Both the position numbers and the translations under genes were made by a program. DNA of 64,000 nt, taken from assembly GCA_024404095.1 (NCBI GenBank), contig JAKSQO010000005.1:1-64000 (forward strand), read 5' to 3'. Below, piece after piece: positions 16,780 to 24,687 of the stretch; the stretch's first letter is position 1, and each line of letters starts with the position of its first letter. The notes under the pieces are model-generated. The model was not told where the DNA came from. It did no database searches and saw only the letters and a program-made list of their open reading frames with translations. This stretch comes from Clostridia bacterium (GTDB taxonomy: Bacteria; Bacillota; Clostridia; Oscillospirales; Acutalibacteraceae).

Positions 16780-17604
16780 TTATTCAATGGGAATTTCAAA
16801 CGGTTTGCGCTGTCTGAAAATCAGCACGCTGTCGAAGCCGCATTCCTTTGCGATTTTCCAGCCCTCGTGAATACCTGCGCCCATTTCATATGTTGTATGT
16901 GAGTCCGAACCGCAGGTTACGTGCTTTCCGCCGAGCTCCTTGAAGCGCTTGATATAATCAACGTCCGGAAGTGTTGTCTTAAGTGCCTGACGAAGACCCG
17001 AGGTGTTGATTTCAAGTGCAATATCCTTTTCCGCAAGAAGCGCAAGAAGCTCGTCAACGTCCTTTTTTATCTTCGTCTTGTCGACCCTCATCTGATGCTT
17101 AGTCCACATATATCGCATGGGATAGATGATATGAGCGAGGGTGTCAAAGCCGCCCCACTGAACCATCTCCTTCTGATCCTCGTAATATGTATGAAGCATT
17201 TTATAGATGTCGATTCCGTCATTTACATAGTCAAGCTGAGAGAAATCGTCCCAGTCTCTGAGGTTATGAAGTGAACCGATAACCATATCATAATTGTGCT
17301 TAACAAGGATTTTCTCTGTAAGCTCAAGATTGTAGCAGGGCTCGCCAAGCTCAATGCCGACAAGAATCTCGATTTTGTCCTTGTATTTTTCCTTAGCATT
17401 TACAACATCTGCATATGAATTGTAGCAGGTCTTGTTATACTCTCTGTCATGTCCGTAAAACCAGTCCATTTCGACGTGGTCTGTGATTGCCATAGTCTGA
17501 AGTCCTTTTTCGATTGAGGCTTCAACCATTTCGTCAGCCGTGTAGATGCCGTCAAAGGAACGAACCGTGTGTGCGTGTGTGTCAACAAAATTTTTGAAAT
17601 CCAA
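16780..17604 (-). CDS. PHP-domain phosphoesterase (histidinol-phosphatase HisJ-like)
   Basis: This 274-residue protein has PHP metal-binding motifs: DTHAHTVRS at the N-terminus, ITDHVEMDW near residue 40, VGIELGEP near 83, GSLHN near 110, and CGSDSHTTYEMG near 233. It would hydrolyse a phosphomonoester using two or three metal ions. Family members act on histidinol phosphate, but no histidine genes are nearby, so the substrate is open. The start is a TTG behind TAGGAT; a nearby ATG at 17612 is out of frame. Confidence 0.82.
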   Translation of the reverse strand: MDFKNFVDTHAHTVRSFDGIYTADEMVEASIEKGLQTMAITDHVEMDWFYGHDREYNKTCYNSYADVVNAKEKYKDKIEILVGIELGEPCYNLELTEKILVKHNYDMVIGSLHNLRDWDDFSQLDYVNDGIDIYKMLHTYYEDQKEMVQWGGFDTLAHIIYPMRYMWTKHQMRVDKTKIKKDVDELLALLAEKDIALEINTSGLRQALKTTLPDVDYIKRFKELGGKHVTCGSDSHTTYEMGAGIHEGWKIAKECGFDSVLIFRQRKPFEIPIE

Positions 17605-17637
17605 AATACCATATCCTATCTAAAAACTCTACCCTAT

Positions 17638-17666
17638 ATAATAAAACATATTATCTTTTTTTTCAA
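17638..17666 (-). promoter_or_regulatory. Promoter of the PHP-DUF4364-araB cluster
   Basis: On the minus strand TTGAAA (17661-17666), 17 bp, TATTAT (17638-17643). It lies about 34 bp upstream of the TTG start. Confidence 0.55.
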
Positions 17667-17749
17667 CAGTTTTTGGAAATTATACACAGGAATAATCAAA
17701 AATTTTTGTTAAATAATATTATTGAGAAAGAATTACGGGAGATGAATTT

Positions 17750-17974
17750 ATGATTGACAAGATTTCACTTATTCTGGTCATTGTCGGTGCTCTGAACTGG
17801 GGTTCAATCGGTCTTTTCCAGTTTGATATCGTCGGCTGGCTTTGCGGCGGTCAGGATTCCATCGTTGCAAGAATCATCTTTACATTGGTCGCTCTTGCAG
17901 GTATCTGGTGCATTTCAATGCTTTTCAGAGACAGAAACGAGCTTGAGGTCGGCACAGTTGAAGGAATTGACTGA
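17750..17974 (+). CDS. DUF378 family small membrane protein
   Basis: This 74-residue protein has two transmembrane helices (about residues 5-23 and 40-59) and the DUF378 motif GALNWGSIGLFQFDIV. It starts behind GGGAG. Family members (YuzA-like) are of unknown function and sit in the cytoplasmic membrane. A terminator follows at 17989. Confidence 0.88.
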   Translation: MIDKISLILVIVGALNWGSIGLFQFDIVGWLCGGQDSIVARIIFTLVALAGIWCISMLFRDRNELEVGTVEGID

Positions 17975-17988
17975 GCAGAAGCAAAATG

Positions 17989-18024
17989 AAAGCTGTCGGG
18001 GTAAACGCTCCGGCAGTTTTTCTT
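17989..18024 (+). terminator. Terminator of DUF378 gene
   Basis: Stem CTGTCGG/CCGGCAG with flanking AAG/TTT pairs and the tail TTTTTCTTTT. Confidence 0.8.
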
Positions 18025-18030
18025 TTCTAT

Positions 18031-18059
18031 TTGACATTTCCCCTGCGGAGTTGTATAAT
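18031..18059 (+). promoter_or_regulatory. Consensus promoter of the metallophosphoesterase gene
   Basis: TTGACA (18031-18036), 17 bp, TATAAT (18054-18059). It starts right after the DUF378 terminator. Confidence 0.85.
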
Positions 18060-18092
18060 TTTACGGTAAATATCTCTATCGGAGGAACTGTT

Positions 18093-19241
18093 ATGAAAAA
18101 AGAACCATTGAGATTTAAAAACGGTAAATTCAAAATTATGCTTCTGGGCGATATGCACGAGAATTACGATATGCATACAGGCAATGCCGAGATGATTGCC
18201 GAGGATGTTTATGCACTGCACACAAAGGCGGTTGAGGAGCTTAAGCCCGACCTTGTTGTTTTCCTCGGTGATAATGTTTCGGGCGCAAACGAGATGCAGA
18301 TGCGCTCAGCTATCAGCCGAATTATGTTCCCGTACGTTTCAAGGAATATCCCCTGCGCCGTAATTTTCGGCAATCACGACCACGACAGAACAGACCTTGT
18401 CGACCTGCCCACACATATGCGCCTTTTCAACGAGTATGACAACTGCTATTTCTACAACGCAGACGATTCTCTCACAGGCTACGGCAACTACAACCTGACC
18501 GTCAAGGCAACCGATTCCGATAAGGACGTTCTTAACCTCTGGTTCATTGACAGCAACAATCTTTACGAAAACCGTGAGGTTTCATATTATGACTATGTTC
18601 ACGAGGATCAGATTGAGTGGTACAAAAAGACCGCAAAGGAGCTTGCCGATAAGAACGGCGGCAAGGTTGTGCCTGCACTGCTCTTCCAGCACGCACCTGT
18701 TCCCGAGGAGTATGAGCTGTTGAGAGAAGCAAAGCCGTGGGAATATTTTGACTCTGTTGAAGGTCACGGCAAGTGGTCAGACAAGCGTTACGTTCCCAAG
18801 GAAACAACCGAGGGTGAAATCGGTGAAGGTCCCTGTCCTCCGTGTATAAACAGCGGCGAATTTGCCGCCTGGAAGGAAGTCGGCGACATCATGGGTGCTT
18901 TCTTCGGCCATGACCACATGAACGATATTGCAGGCTATGTTGACGGAATTCTTCTTGCACAGTCGAGAACCTCAGGTTTCCGTCCATACACAGACGGTTG
19001 TCGAACAGGTGTAAGACTTATTACTCTTGACGAGAATAATATCGAAAACATAGACACAAGAATGTATTTCTTCAAAAAGGATTTCGGTCTTAAGTCGAAG
19101 TCTCTGAGTCCCTATATGCGCCACGTTACCGACAAACAGGATCTCAAACTTAAAGCGGCAGGCGCAGTCCTCGGCTCAGCGGCGGCAGTTACAGCTGCTG
19201 CGATTGCAGGAAAGAAGATCAAGAACTTTTTTAATAAATAA
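18093..19241 (+). CDS. Metallophosphoesterase with C-terminal hydrophobic tail
   Basis: This 382-residue calcineurin-like phosphoesterase starts at 18093 behind GGAGGAAC. Metal-site motifs in order are LLGDMHEN (residue 15 on), FLGDNVSG, IFGNHDHDR, LLFQHAPVP and FFGHDHMND. A C-terminal alanine-rich hydrophobic segment (about the last 25 residues, ending in lysine-rich KKIKNFFNK) could anchor it to the membrane. No classical signal peptide is present. The phosphoester substrate is unknown. A second metallophosphoesterase lies at 53577-54521 and is not closely similar by eye. Confidence 0.87.
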   Translation: MKKEPLRFKNGKFKIMLLGDMHENYDMHTGNAEMIAEDVYALHTKAVEELKPDLVVFLGDNVSGANEMQMRSAISRIMFPYVSRNIPCAVIFGNHDHDRTDLVDLPTHMRLFNEYDNCYFYNADDSLTGYGNYNLTVKATDSDKDVLNLWFIDSNNLYENREVSYYDYVHEDQIEWYKKTAKELADKNGGKVVPALLFQHAPVPEEYELLREAKPWEYFDSVEGHGKWSDKRYVPKETTEGEIGEGPCPPCINSGEFAAWKEVGDIMGAFFGHDHMNDIAGYVDGILLAQSRTSGFRPYTDGCRTGVRLITLDENNIENIDTRMYFFKKDFGLKSKSLSPYMRHVTDKQDLKLKAAGAVLGSAAAVTAAAIAGKKIKNFFNK

Positions 19242-19250
19242 AACATATTG

Positions 19251-19318
19251 TAGGGTGCGGCGTCCCCGACGCACCTGAACGATTCTGCGAGGGATGTCGA
19301 AAACGACATCCCCTACAA
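19251..19318. repeat. Short palindromic intergenic repeat
   Basis: Two hairpins: GGTGCGGCGTC-CCC-GACGCACC, and GGGATGTCG-AAAA-CGACATCCC. The first recurs at about 24338-24362. It fills the gap before the CorA-like gene. Confidence 0.6.
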
Positions 19319-19343
19319 AATACACATTTTACACGGTGATATC

Positions 19344-20246
19344 ATGATTGCTGAATTCGGAACCGAGATGAAAGAAATCTCCGCAGATAGCTTCAATCCC
19401 GATAATCTCACACTTGCTGTGCTTTCACTCTCGGAATTCAAAGCCTCATATGAAAAGCTCGGATTAAGCCCCGACCTTGCTGAGATGAAGCCGTTTGACT
19501 TCGACTGTGACGAGGACGGCTACCGCTTCTGTGTTGAGAAAATCAGCACGGACGTTGAGAATGATTCGGGCATTTCAATCCGCTTTCTTATAAAACAGAA
19601 TATGTTTATCGTAATAAATGCTGACGAGCAGACAAAGGAACCGTTTTACAAGGCTCTCGGCAACGCGAAGAACGGCTACAACATTGAACGCATTGTTTCC
19701 AACTGCCTTTACTCCGTCACATACAACGACCGCAAGGAGCTTGAGGACATCGAGTACAGAATCAGCGAGCTTGAAGAAACACTTCTGACTGACGGAGATA
19801 CAAGCAGCATAAATACGGAAATCCTCAAAATCAAGCGCAAGCTTCTCGATTTACACTCATTCTACGAGCAGTTATCTGACGTTACCGACGAACTTATAAA
19901 GAATGACAACAAGATTTTCAACGGCAAAAGGCTCAAATCGTTCAAGGATTACAGCATGATTATGGATAAGTTTGCCGCAAAGATTGACATCCTGCGTGAA
20001 AGTCTTGCTCAGCTTCGTGAAGCTTATCAGGCAAATATTGACTTAAAGCTTAACAACACGATGAAGATTTTCACCGTTATTGCAACAATTTTCCTGCCGC
20101 TGACGCTGATTACAAGCTGGTACGGAATGAACTTTACGCATATGCCTGAGCTTACATGGCGTTACGGCTATGTTTATGTCATTGCTTTAAGCATAATTAC
20201 CGCCGTTGCCTGCATAGTTATATTCAAAAAGAAAAAATGGATGTAA
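19344..20246 (+). CDS. corA: CorA-family divalent cation transporter
   Basis: This 300-residue protein has a soluble N-terminal domain with a long helical stretch (about residues 125-240). Two C-terminal transmembrane helices follow. The CorA signature YGMNF (GMN at 261-263) ends the first helix. The C-terminus is basic (KKKKW), as expected for a cytoplasmic tail. It would form a pentameric Mg2+ (or Co2+/Ni2+) channel. The gene directly precedes the asnS T-box promoter and has its own weak CGGTGAT ribosome site. Confidence 0.9.
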   Translation: MIAEFGTEMKEISADSFNPDNLTLAVLSLSEFKASYEKLGLSPDLAEMKPFDFDCDEDGYRFCVEKISTDVENDSGISIRFLIKQNMFIVINADEQTKEPFYKALGNAKNGYNIERIVSNCLYSVTYNDRKELEDIEYRISELEETLLTDGDTSSINTEILKIKRKLLDLHSFYEQLSDVTDELIKNDNKIFNGKRLKSFKDYSMIMDKFAAKIDILRESLAQLREAYQANIDLKLNNTMKIFTVIATIFLPLTLITSWYGMNFTHMPELTWRYGYVYVIALSIITAVACIVIFKKKKWM

Positions 20247-20249
20247 CTA

Positions 20250-20278
20250 TTGACAAGTGTATAATCAGGTTGTATAAT
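20250..20278 (+). promoter_or_regulatory. Consensus promoter of the asnS-asnA operon
   Basis: TTGACA (20250-20255), 17 bp, TATAAT (20273-20278), four bases after the CorA stop. Confidence 0.85.
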
Positions 20279-20284
20279 TATTCA

Positions 20285-20545
20285 CATGAAAAAAGCAGAG
20301 ATGAAGACAAGTAGCGGAAAAGCTCATTTTCAGTGAACGGCAGACAGTGCGAACGCCGCAACAGAATTTCCGTGAATAACACTTCGGAGCTTCAAGCTGA
20401 ACGTATTATTATCAGTAGGTGCGACGCAGGCGCAGCGTTACGGCGTAAGGCTTATATGAGCCGTAAAGGGACCCGAAAGGGTAATTTAGGTGGTACCGCG
20501 GATACAAGGCTATTCGTCCTATTTCAAGGGACGAGTAGCCTTTTC
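20285..20545 (+). promoter_or_regulatory. T-box riboswitch (asparagine) with terminator
   Basis: The leader contains the T-box core AGGTGGTACCGCGG (20488-20501). A 14-bp terminator stem (AAGGCTATTCGTCC with GGACGAGTAGCCTT, 20506-20542) and T-run follow. Uncharged tRNA would pair with the T-box and block the terminator. A candidate specifier AAC for tRNA-Asn is at 20378-20380, within a plausible stem I; this assignment is inferred. Genes downstream are asnS and asnA, both consistent with asparagine control. Confidence 0.95.
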
Positions 20546-20582
20546 TTATTCGTTCCGATATTTGAAAAGAAGGAGCTTAATT

Positions 20583-21956
20583 ATGAAACACACAGACATC
20601 AAATCAATCTTCACCGACCCGTCATACATCGGCAAGCAGGTTACAGTTTGCGGTTGGGTCAGAACATCAAGAGATTCAAAGAACATGGCTTTCATCGAGC
20701 TTAATGACGGTACCGCACTCAAGCATCTTCAGATTGTCATTGACAAGTCAAAGATTACTGAGATTTCAGATTTTATGCCCGGCGGCACAGCACTTAAGGT
20801 TGTCGGCACAGTTGTTGAGGGCGCAGTAAACAACGCTGTTGAGGTTAACGCAGAGGAAATTTCCGTTCTCGGTATCTGCCCCGGTGACTATCCGCTTCAG
20901 AAAAAGCGCTGCTCACTCGAATTTCTCCGCACAATGCCTCACCTGCGTGTAAGAACAAACACCTTCAATGCAATTTTCCGTGTACGTTCCGTTGCCGCAA
21001 GTGCAGTACATGAATTTTTCCAGTCAAGAAACTTCGTTTATATCAACACTCCCCTGCTTACAGCAAGTGACTGTGAGGGTGCGGGCGAAGTGTTCAAGGT
21101 AACAACAATCGGCTATTCCGAGGACTACAAGAACGAGGAAGAATATTACGCAGACGATTTCTTCGGCAAGAAGGCAGGTCTTTCGGTTTCAGGTCAGCTC
21201 GAGGGCGAGGTTGCCGCAATGGCAATGGGCAAGATTTATACCTTCGGTCCTTCATTCAGAGCTGAGAAGAGCAATACTCTCCGCCATGTTGCAGAGTTCT
21301 GGCACGTTGAGCCTGAAATCGCTTTTGCTGAGCTTGACGATATTATCGAAATCGCACAGGATATGATTAAGCACATCATTTCTGAGGTTATGGCAAAGTG
21401 CCCGTCAGAGCTTGAATTCTTTGAGAAGTTCTTTGAAAAGGGACTCCACGAGAAGCTTCAGAACATCATTGACAGCGATTTTGCCGTTCTTGATTATACA
21501 GAGGCTATTGAGCTTCTCAAAAAGGCTGACGTCAAGTTCCAGTACCCTGTTGAGTGGGGCTGTGACCTTCAGACAGAGCACGAAAGATATATCACAGAGA
21601 AAATTTTCAACAAGCCCGTATTTGTTACAAACTATCCCAAGGACATCAAGTCTTTCTATATGAAACAGAATCCCGACGGCAAGACAGTTGCCGCAACAGA
21701 CCTTCTTGTTCCCGGTGTCGGCGAAATCATCGGCGGCAGCCAGAGAGAGGAAGACCTTACAAAGCTCCTTAAGGCTATGGAAGAAAGAGGAATGGGCACA
21801 GAGGAATATGCAGACTACATTGACCTGCGTAAGTTCGGTTCAGTACCTCACGGCGGCTTCGGTCTCGGTTTTGAGCGTATTATTATGTATATGACAGGCG
21901 TTCAGAATATCCGTGACGTAATCCTCTACCCGAGAACAGTCGGCAGCATCAGATAA
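20583..21956 (+). CDS. asnS: Asparaginyl-tRNA synthetase
   Basis: This 457-residue class IIb synthetase begins with an OB-fold anticodon-binding domain (VTVCGWVRTSRDSKNMAFIEL). The catalytic domain has motif 2 around FGPSFRAEKSNTLRHVAEFW and motif 3 GGFGLGFERIIMY. It charges tRNA-Asn with asparagine. Start 20583 follows AAGGAGC; upstream in-frame codons fall within the T-box terminator. It is expressed under the T-box and probably reads through to asnA. A direct AsnRS means the cell does not depend only on the tRNA-dependent amidation route. Confidence 0.96.
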   Translation: MKHTDIKSIFTDPSYIGKQVTVCGWVRTSRDSKNMAFIELNDGTALKHLQIVIDKSKITEISDFMPGGTALKVVGTVVEGAVNNAVEVNAEEISVLGICPGDYPLQKKRCSLEFLRTMPHLRVRTNTFNAIFRVRSVAASAVHEFFQSRNFVYINTPLLTASDCEGAGEVFKVTTIGYSEDYKNEEEYYADDFFGKKAGLSVSGQLEGEVAAMAMGKIYTFGPSFRAEKSNTLRHVAEFWHVEPEIAFAELDDIIEIAQDMIKHIISEVMAKCPSELEFFEKFFEKGLHEKLQNIIDSDFAVLDYTEAIELLKKADVKFQYPVEWGCDLQTEHERYITEKIFNKPVFVTNYPKDIKSFYMKQNPDGKTVAATDLLVPGVGEIIGGSQREEDLTKLLKAMEERGMGTEEYADYIDLRKFGSVPHGGFGLGFERIIMYMTGVQNIRDVILYPRTVGSIR

Positions 21957-21982
21957 GCGCAGCACCTGCGCACTCGCGCCGC

Positions 21983-22029
21983 TGATAACCCGCAACCTTT
22001 AAAAAGGTTGACGAAACTTTTACGTTTTT
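21983..22029 (-). repeat. Fragment of the 170-bp intergenic repeat family
   Basis: It contains the segment with hairpin CAACCTTT-AAA-AAGGTTG plus flanking GATAACCCG and ACGAAACTTTTACG, as in the full copies at 32143, 33799 and 36638. It lies between asnS and asnA. Confidence 0.6.
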
Positions 22030-22063
22030 CAGGCTTATAATCACTTAATAAAGGAGCGATATT

Positions 22064-23071
22064 ATGAGAGATTTACAGATAATCGACGGCTACAAGCCCG
22101 TCCTCACAGTTAAAGAAACACAGAAAGCTATCAAGCTTGTTAAGGATACATTCGCAAATGAGCTTGCCGCTCAGCTTAACCTCGACCGTGTCAGCGCACC
22201 GTTCATCGTAAAAAAAGGCAGCGGCATCAATGACGACCTCAACGGCATTGAACGCAAGGTTGAGTTTGATATCAAGGAAATCTCAGGCACAGCCGAGATT
22301 GTTCAGTCACTCGCAAAATGGAAGAGAACAGCTCTCAAAAAGTACGGCTATGAGGTTGGCGAGGGTCTTTACACCAACATGAACGCTATCCGCCGTGATG
22401 ATGACTGCGACAATATCCACTCAATCTTTGTTGACCAGTGGGACTGGGAGCGAGTTATCTCCCGTGAGGAGCGCAATGTGGAGTTCCTTAAGGACATCGT
22501 TAAGAAGATTGTCAAGGCAGTTGACAACACACAGAAAATAGCTCACGAAAAATTCCCTCAGCTCACAAACGAGCTTGGCACAGATGTATTTTTCATCACA
22601 ACTCAGGAGCTTGAGGATATGTATCCCGACCTTACAACAAAGGAGCGTGAGAACGCACTCCTCAAGGAGAAGAAGTGCGTATTCCTTATGCAGATAGGCG
22701 ACCTTCTCAAGAGCGGAATCAAGCACGACGGCAGAGCTCCCGACTATGACGACTGGAAGCTTAACGGCGACCTCCTCTTCTGGAATGAGACACTCGGCAG
22801 GGCATTCGAGGTTTCTTCAATGGGTATCCGTGTTGACGCTGACAGCCTCGCATATCAGCTCAAGGCTGCTGACGCTGAGGACAGAATGCAGTTTGACTAT
22901 CACAAGGGCATTGCTGACGGCACACTTCCACTTACAATCGGCGGCGGTATCGGTCAGTCAAGACTGAGCATGCTCATCCTCGAAAAGGCTCACATCGGTG
23001 AGGTTCAGGTTTCCCTCTGGCCTGACGAGATGATGGCAAAATGTGCTGAGAATAACATCGCTATTCTTTAA
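22064..23071 (+). CDS. asnA: Aspartate-ammonia ligase (asparagine synthetase A)
   Basis: This 335-residue AsnA has family stretches VSAPFIVKKGSGINDDLNG, VQSLAKWKR, MNAIRRDDD, IFVDQWDWE and GGGIGQSRLSMLILEK. It makes asparagine from aspartate, ammonia and ATP, giving AMP. It is the second gene of the T-box operon, 107 bp after asnS, behind AAAGGAG. A glutamine-dependent AsnB at 62.2 kb offers a second route under different control. A strong terminator follows. Confidence 0.96.
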   Translation: MRDLQIIDGYKPVLTVKETQKAIKLVKDTFANELAAQLNLDRVSAPFIVKKGSGINDDLNGIERKVEFDIKEISGTAEIVQSLAKWKRTALKKYGYEVGEGLYTNMNAIRRDDDCDNIHSIFVDQWDWERVISREERNVEFLKDIVKKIVKAVDNTQKIAHEKFPQLTNELGTDVFFITTQELEDMYPDLTTKERENALLKEKKCVFLMQIGDLLKSGIKHDGRAPDYDDWKLNGDLLFWNETLGRAFEVSSMGIRVDADSLAYQLKAADAEDRMQFDYHKGIADGTLPLTIGGGIGQSRLSMLILEKAHIGEVQVSLWPDEMMAKCAENNIAIL

Positions 23072-23088
23072 TTAAATATCACGTTAAC

Positions 23089-23119
23089 GCTTCCCTTGTT
23101 CTTCAAGGGGAGCTTTTTT
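23089..23119 (+). terminator. Terminator of asnS-asnA operon
   Basis: Stem GCTTCCCTTG/CAAGGGGAGC with a 5-base loop, followed by TTTTTT. Confidence 0.9.
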
Positions 23120-23125
23120 CGGCTC

Positions 23126-23211
23126 TGTCATTGAGAGGGAGTGTAACGACCGTGGCAATCCATACTAAAAAAAGCCTCACATGGATTGCTTCGCTGTCGC
23201 TTGCAATGACA
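23126..23211. repeat. Palindromic repeat (TGTCATTG...CAATGACA type)
   Basis: An 86-bp imperfect palindrome with ends TGTCATTG/CAATGACA and inner TGGCAATCCAT/ATGGATTGC. A second copy in the other orientation is at 24153-24240. Confidence 0.7.
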
Positions 23212-23242
23212 ACAGAAATATTTTTTTCATTCATTTTTCCGC

Positions 23243-23271
23243 TTGACACACGAACAAATGTTCTCTATAAT
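23243..23271 (+). promoter_or_regulatory. Consensus promoter with LexA/DinR-like box in the spacer
   Basis: TTGACA (23243-23248), 17 bp, TATAAT (23266-23271). The spacer holds CGAACAAATGTTCT (23251-23264), which matches the Firmicute SOS box (CGAACRNRYGTTYC) at 13 of 14 positions. A LexA dimer bound here would block the promoter. The first gene downstream is the RepA_N-type protein. Confidence 0.7.
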
Positions 23272-23339
23272 AGTAAGTGGGGAAACAGACCCGCCGTCTG
23301 TGCAGTAAGACGGAATAAAAATGAAAGGAAAATAATTTA

Positions 23340-24149
23340 ATGAATAAACAGAACGAAGCCTCAGGGGCTTTTTTTATTATCCCGAAAACGCTGATGTCCG
23401 ACCCGAAATACTCATCTTTGTCGGTAAAAGCAAAGATGCTCTACGGTCTGATGCTCGACCGAATGAAGCTGTCCGAGATGAACGGCTGGAGGGATGAGGA
23501 CGGAAAAACGTATATTTATTTCTCAATTTCTGAAATAAAAGCTCACCTTTCCTGCGGAAATACAACTGCGGTCAAATTACTCAGAAAATTAGAATCAGCA
23601 GGTCTTATAAAAAAGCAGTCGGACAATAAAGGAACAAAAACAAAATACATTGTTTTTAACTCTGAACCTCTCCCGAATGATAACAGTAACCGTTCCCGAA
23701 TAAAGAATACCACCGTTCCCGAAAACGGAAGTGAACCGTTCCCGAATGTGGAAACTAATAATACTGAAAAGAATAATACTGAGTTGAGTAATACCCTCTT
23801 CTGCGTGGAGGAGGAAGTGAAAGAGAACATCGACTATGATTGTCTTATAGGACTTGAGGATAAGGCAGACATTGACTCCATTGTCGGCATAATCACAGAC
23901 GCGCTGACAACCGAGAATAAACATATCCGTATCGGCTCGGAGGTTTTCAGAAAAGAGGATGTACGAAAACGGCTGCTGTCGCTCAATGACGGTCACATAT
24001 CCTATGTGCTCGAAGCTCTGCACACGAACAAAACTCCTATTCGTGATATCCGTGCGTATATTCTCAAGCTCCTGTTCTACGCTCCGACAACGATGAATAT
24101 TTTCTATTCGGCAAAATTCTGCTCGGACAGGAACGGCGAGGTTGTGTAA
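23340..24149 (+). CDS. RepA_N-type replication initiator-like protein
   Basis: This 269-residue protein resembles plasmid and ICE replication initiators. The N-terminal winged-helix RepA_N domain spans about residues 8-105 (FFIIPKTLMSDPKYSSLSVK, LYGLMLDRM, then IYFSISEIKAHLSCG). A polar linker of repeated NxS/T runs over about 110-155. A C-terminal helical domain like DUF6017 follows. It would bind iterons or an origin. It stands alone: no relaxase, integrase or partner genes are adjacent, and repeats lie on both sides. It may be a remnant of a mobile element or a domesticated factor. The LexA-like box in its promoter suggests induction on DNA damage. Confidence 0.8.
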   Translation: MNKQNEASGAFFIIPKTLMSDPKYSSLSVKAKMLYGLMLDRMKLSEMNGWRDEDGKTYIYFSISEIKAHLSCGNTTAVKLLRKLESAGLIKKQSDNKGTKTKYIVFNSEPLPNDNSNRSRIKNTTVPENGSEPFPNVETNNTEKNNTELSNTLFCVEEEVKENIDYDCLIGLEDKADIDSIVGIITDALTTENKHIRIGSEVFRKEDVRKRLLSLNDGHISYVLEALHTNKTPIRDIRAYILKLLFYAPTTMNIFYSAKFCSDRNGEVV

Positions 24150-24152
24150 ACT

Positions 24153-24240
24153 TGTCATTGCGAGCGAAGCGAAGCAATCCATAACGCAGACTGTCAGTAA
24201 GCATGGATTGCCACGGTCGTTACACTCCCTCGCAATGACA
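24153..24240. repeat. Palindromic repeat, inverted copy of 23126-23211
   Basis: An 88-bp palindrome with TGTCATTGCGAG and CTCGCAATGACA ends and inner GCAATCCAT/ATGGATTGC. The pair at 23126 and 24153 brackets the RepA_N gene. Confidence 0.7.
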
Positions 24241-24254
24241 GAAATTAAAAAACG

Positions 24255-24330
24255 TGTCATTCTGAGGAGCTTGCGACGAAGAATCTCATATAAATCGAGT
24301 CGGAGATTTTTCACTTCGTTCAGAATGACA
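24255..24330. repeat. Palindromic repeat (TGTCATTCTGAG...CAGAATGACA type)
   Basis: A 76-bp palindrome related to those at 33711-33780 and 50356-50428. No coding potential. Confidence 0.65.
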
Positions 24331-24337
24331 GGACTTT

Positions 24338-24486
24338 GTAGGGTGCGGTGTCCCCGACGCACCTTGCAGATTCTTCCCGGGACTCTGTTTTCTCTCCCTC
24401 AGTCACTTCGTGACAGCTCCCTCTCAGAGGGAGCCTATAAGCTATACCGTAGGGGGATGTCGTCACCGGAGATTCGCTCGAAATAA
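24338..24486. repeat. Cluster of small palindromic repeats
   Basis: This non-coding stretch contains GGTGCGGTGTC-CCC-GACGCACC (as at 19251), a GTCACTTCGTGAC hairpin, and CTCCCTCTCAGAGGGAG. With the preceding repeats it makes up the 374-base gap between the RepA_N gene and the Feo genes. No gene is supported here. Confidence 0.5.
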
Positions 24487-24519
24487 CAAAAAAATCGGCA
24501 GGAGTAATCCCCTGCCGAA
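24487..24519 (-). terminator. Terminator of the feoAB operon
   Basis: On the minus strand TCGGCAGG/CCTGCCGA with a short loop is followed by seven Ts. Confidence 0.85.
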
Positions 24520-24523
24520 CTGA

Positions 24524-24685
24524 TTATTTATTTTTAATTTCTGATTTATCGCAGCCGCAGCATCCTGCGCAACAGCCTGTGCAACCTGAGCATTTGCACT
24601 TACCCTTATTTTTTACAATACTGATAACCGCAGGAATCAGCAGAGCGACAATGATAAGCAGAACTACAATATCCTGTATATTCAT
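24524..24685 (-). CDS. FeoB-associated Cys-rich membrane protein
   Basis: This 53-residue protein has one N-terminal transmembrane helix (about residues 5-24). A tail with seven cysteines (CKCSGCTGCCAGCCGCD) follows. This is the pattern of small proteins encoded after feoB in Firmicutes. The start codon lies 2 bp downstream of the feoB stop, so expression is coupled. It probably sits beside FeoB and may handle ferrous iron or assemble the transporter. The ATG at 24685 is chosen; upstream in-frame codons overlap feoB. Confidence 0.88.
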   Translation of the reverse strand: MNIQDIVVLLIIVALLIPAVISIVKNKGKCKCSGCTGCCAGCCGCDKSEIKNK

Positions 24686-24687
24686 AT

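Noticed and set aside
17612..17614. ATG at 17612 as start of the PHP gene
   Set aside because: It is out of frame with the conserved DTHAHT motif; the in-frame TTG at 17604 is used.
20333..20704. Open frame across the asnS leader
   Set aside because: It lies inside the T-box and its terminator and overlaps the true asnS start; RNA structure explains the sequence.
23131..23340. 69-codon open frame before the RepA_N gene
   Set aside because: It runs through a palindromic repeat and the consensus promoter and has no ribosome site.
24142..24486. 114-codon open frame after the RepA_N gene
   Set aside because: It consists entirely of intergenic palindromic repeats seen elsewhere in non-coding positions.
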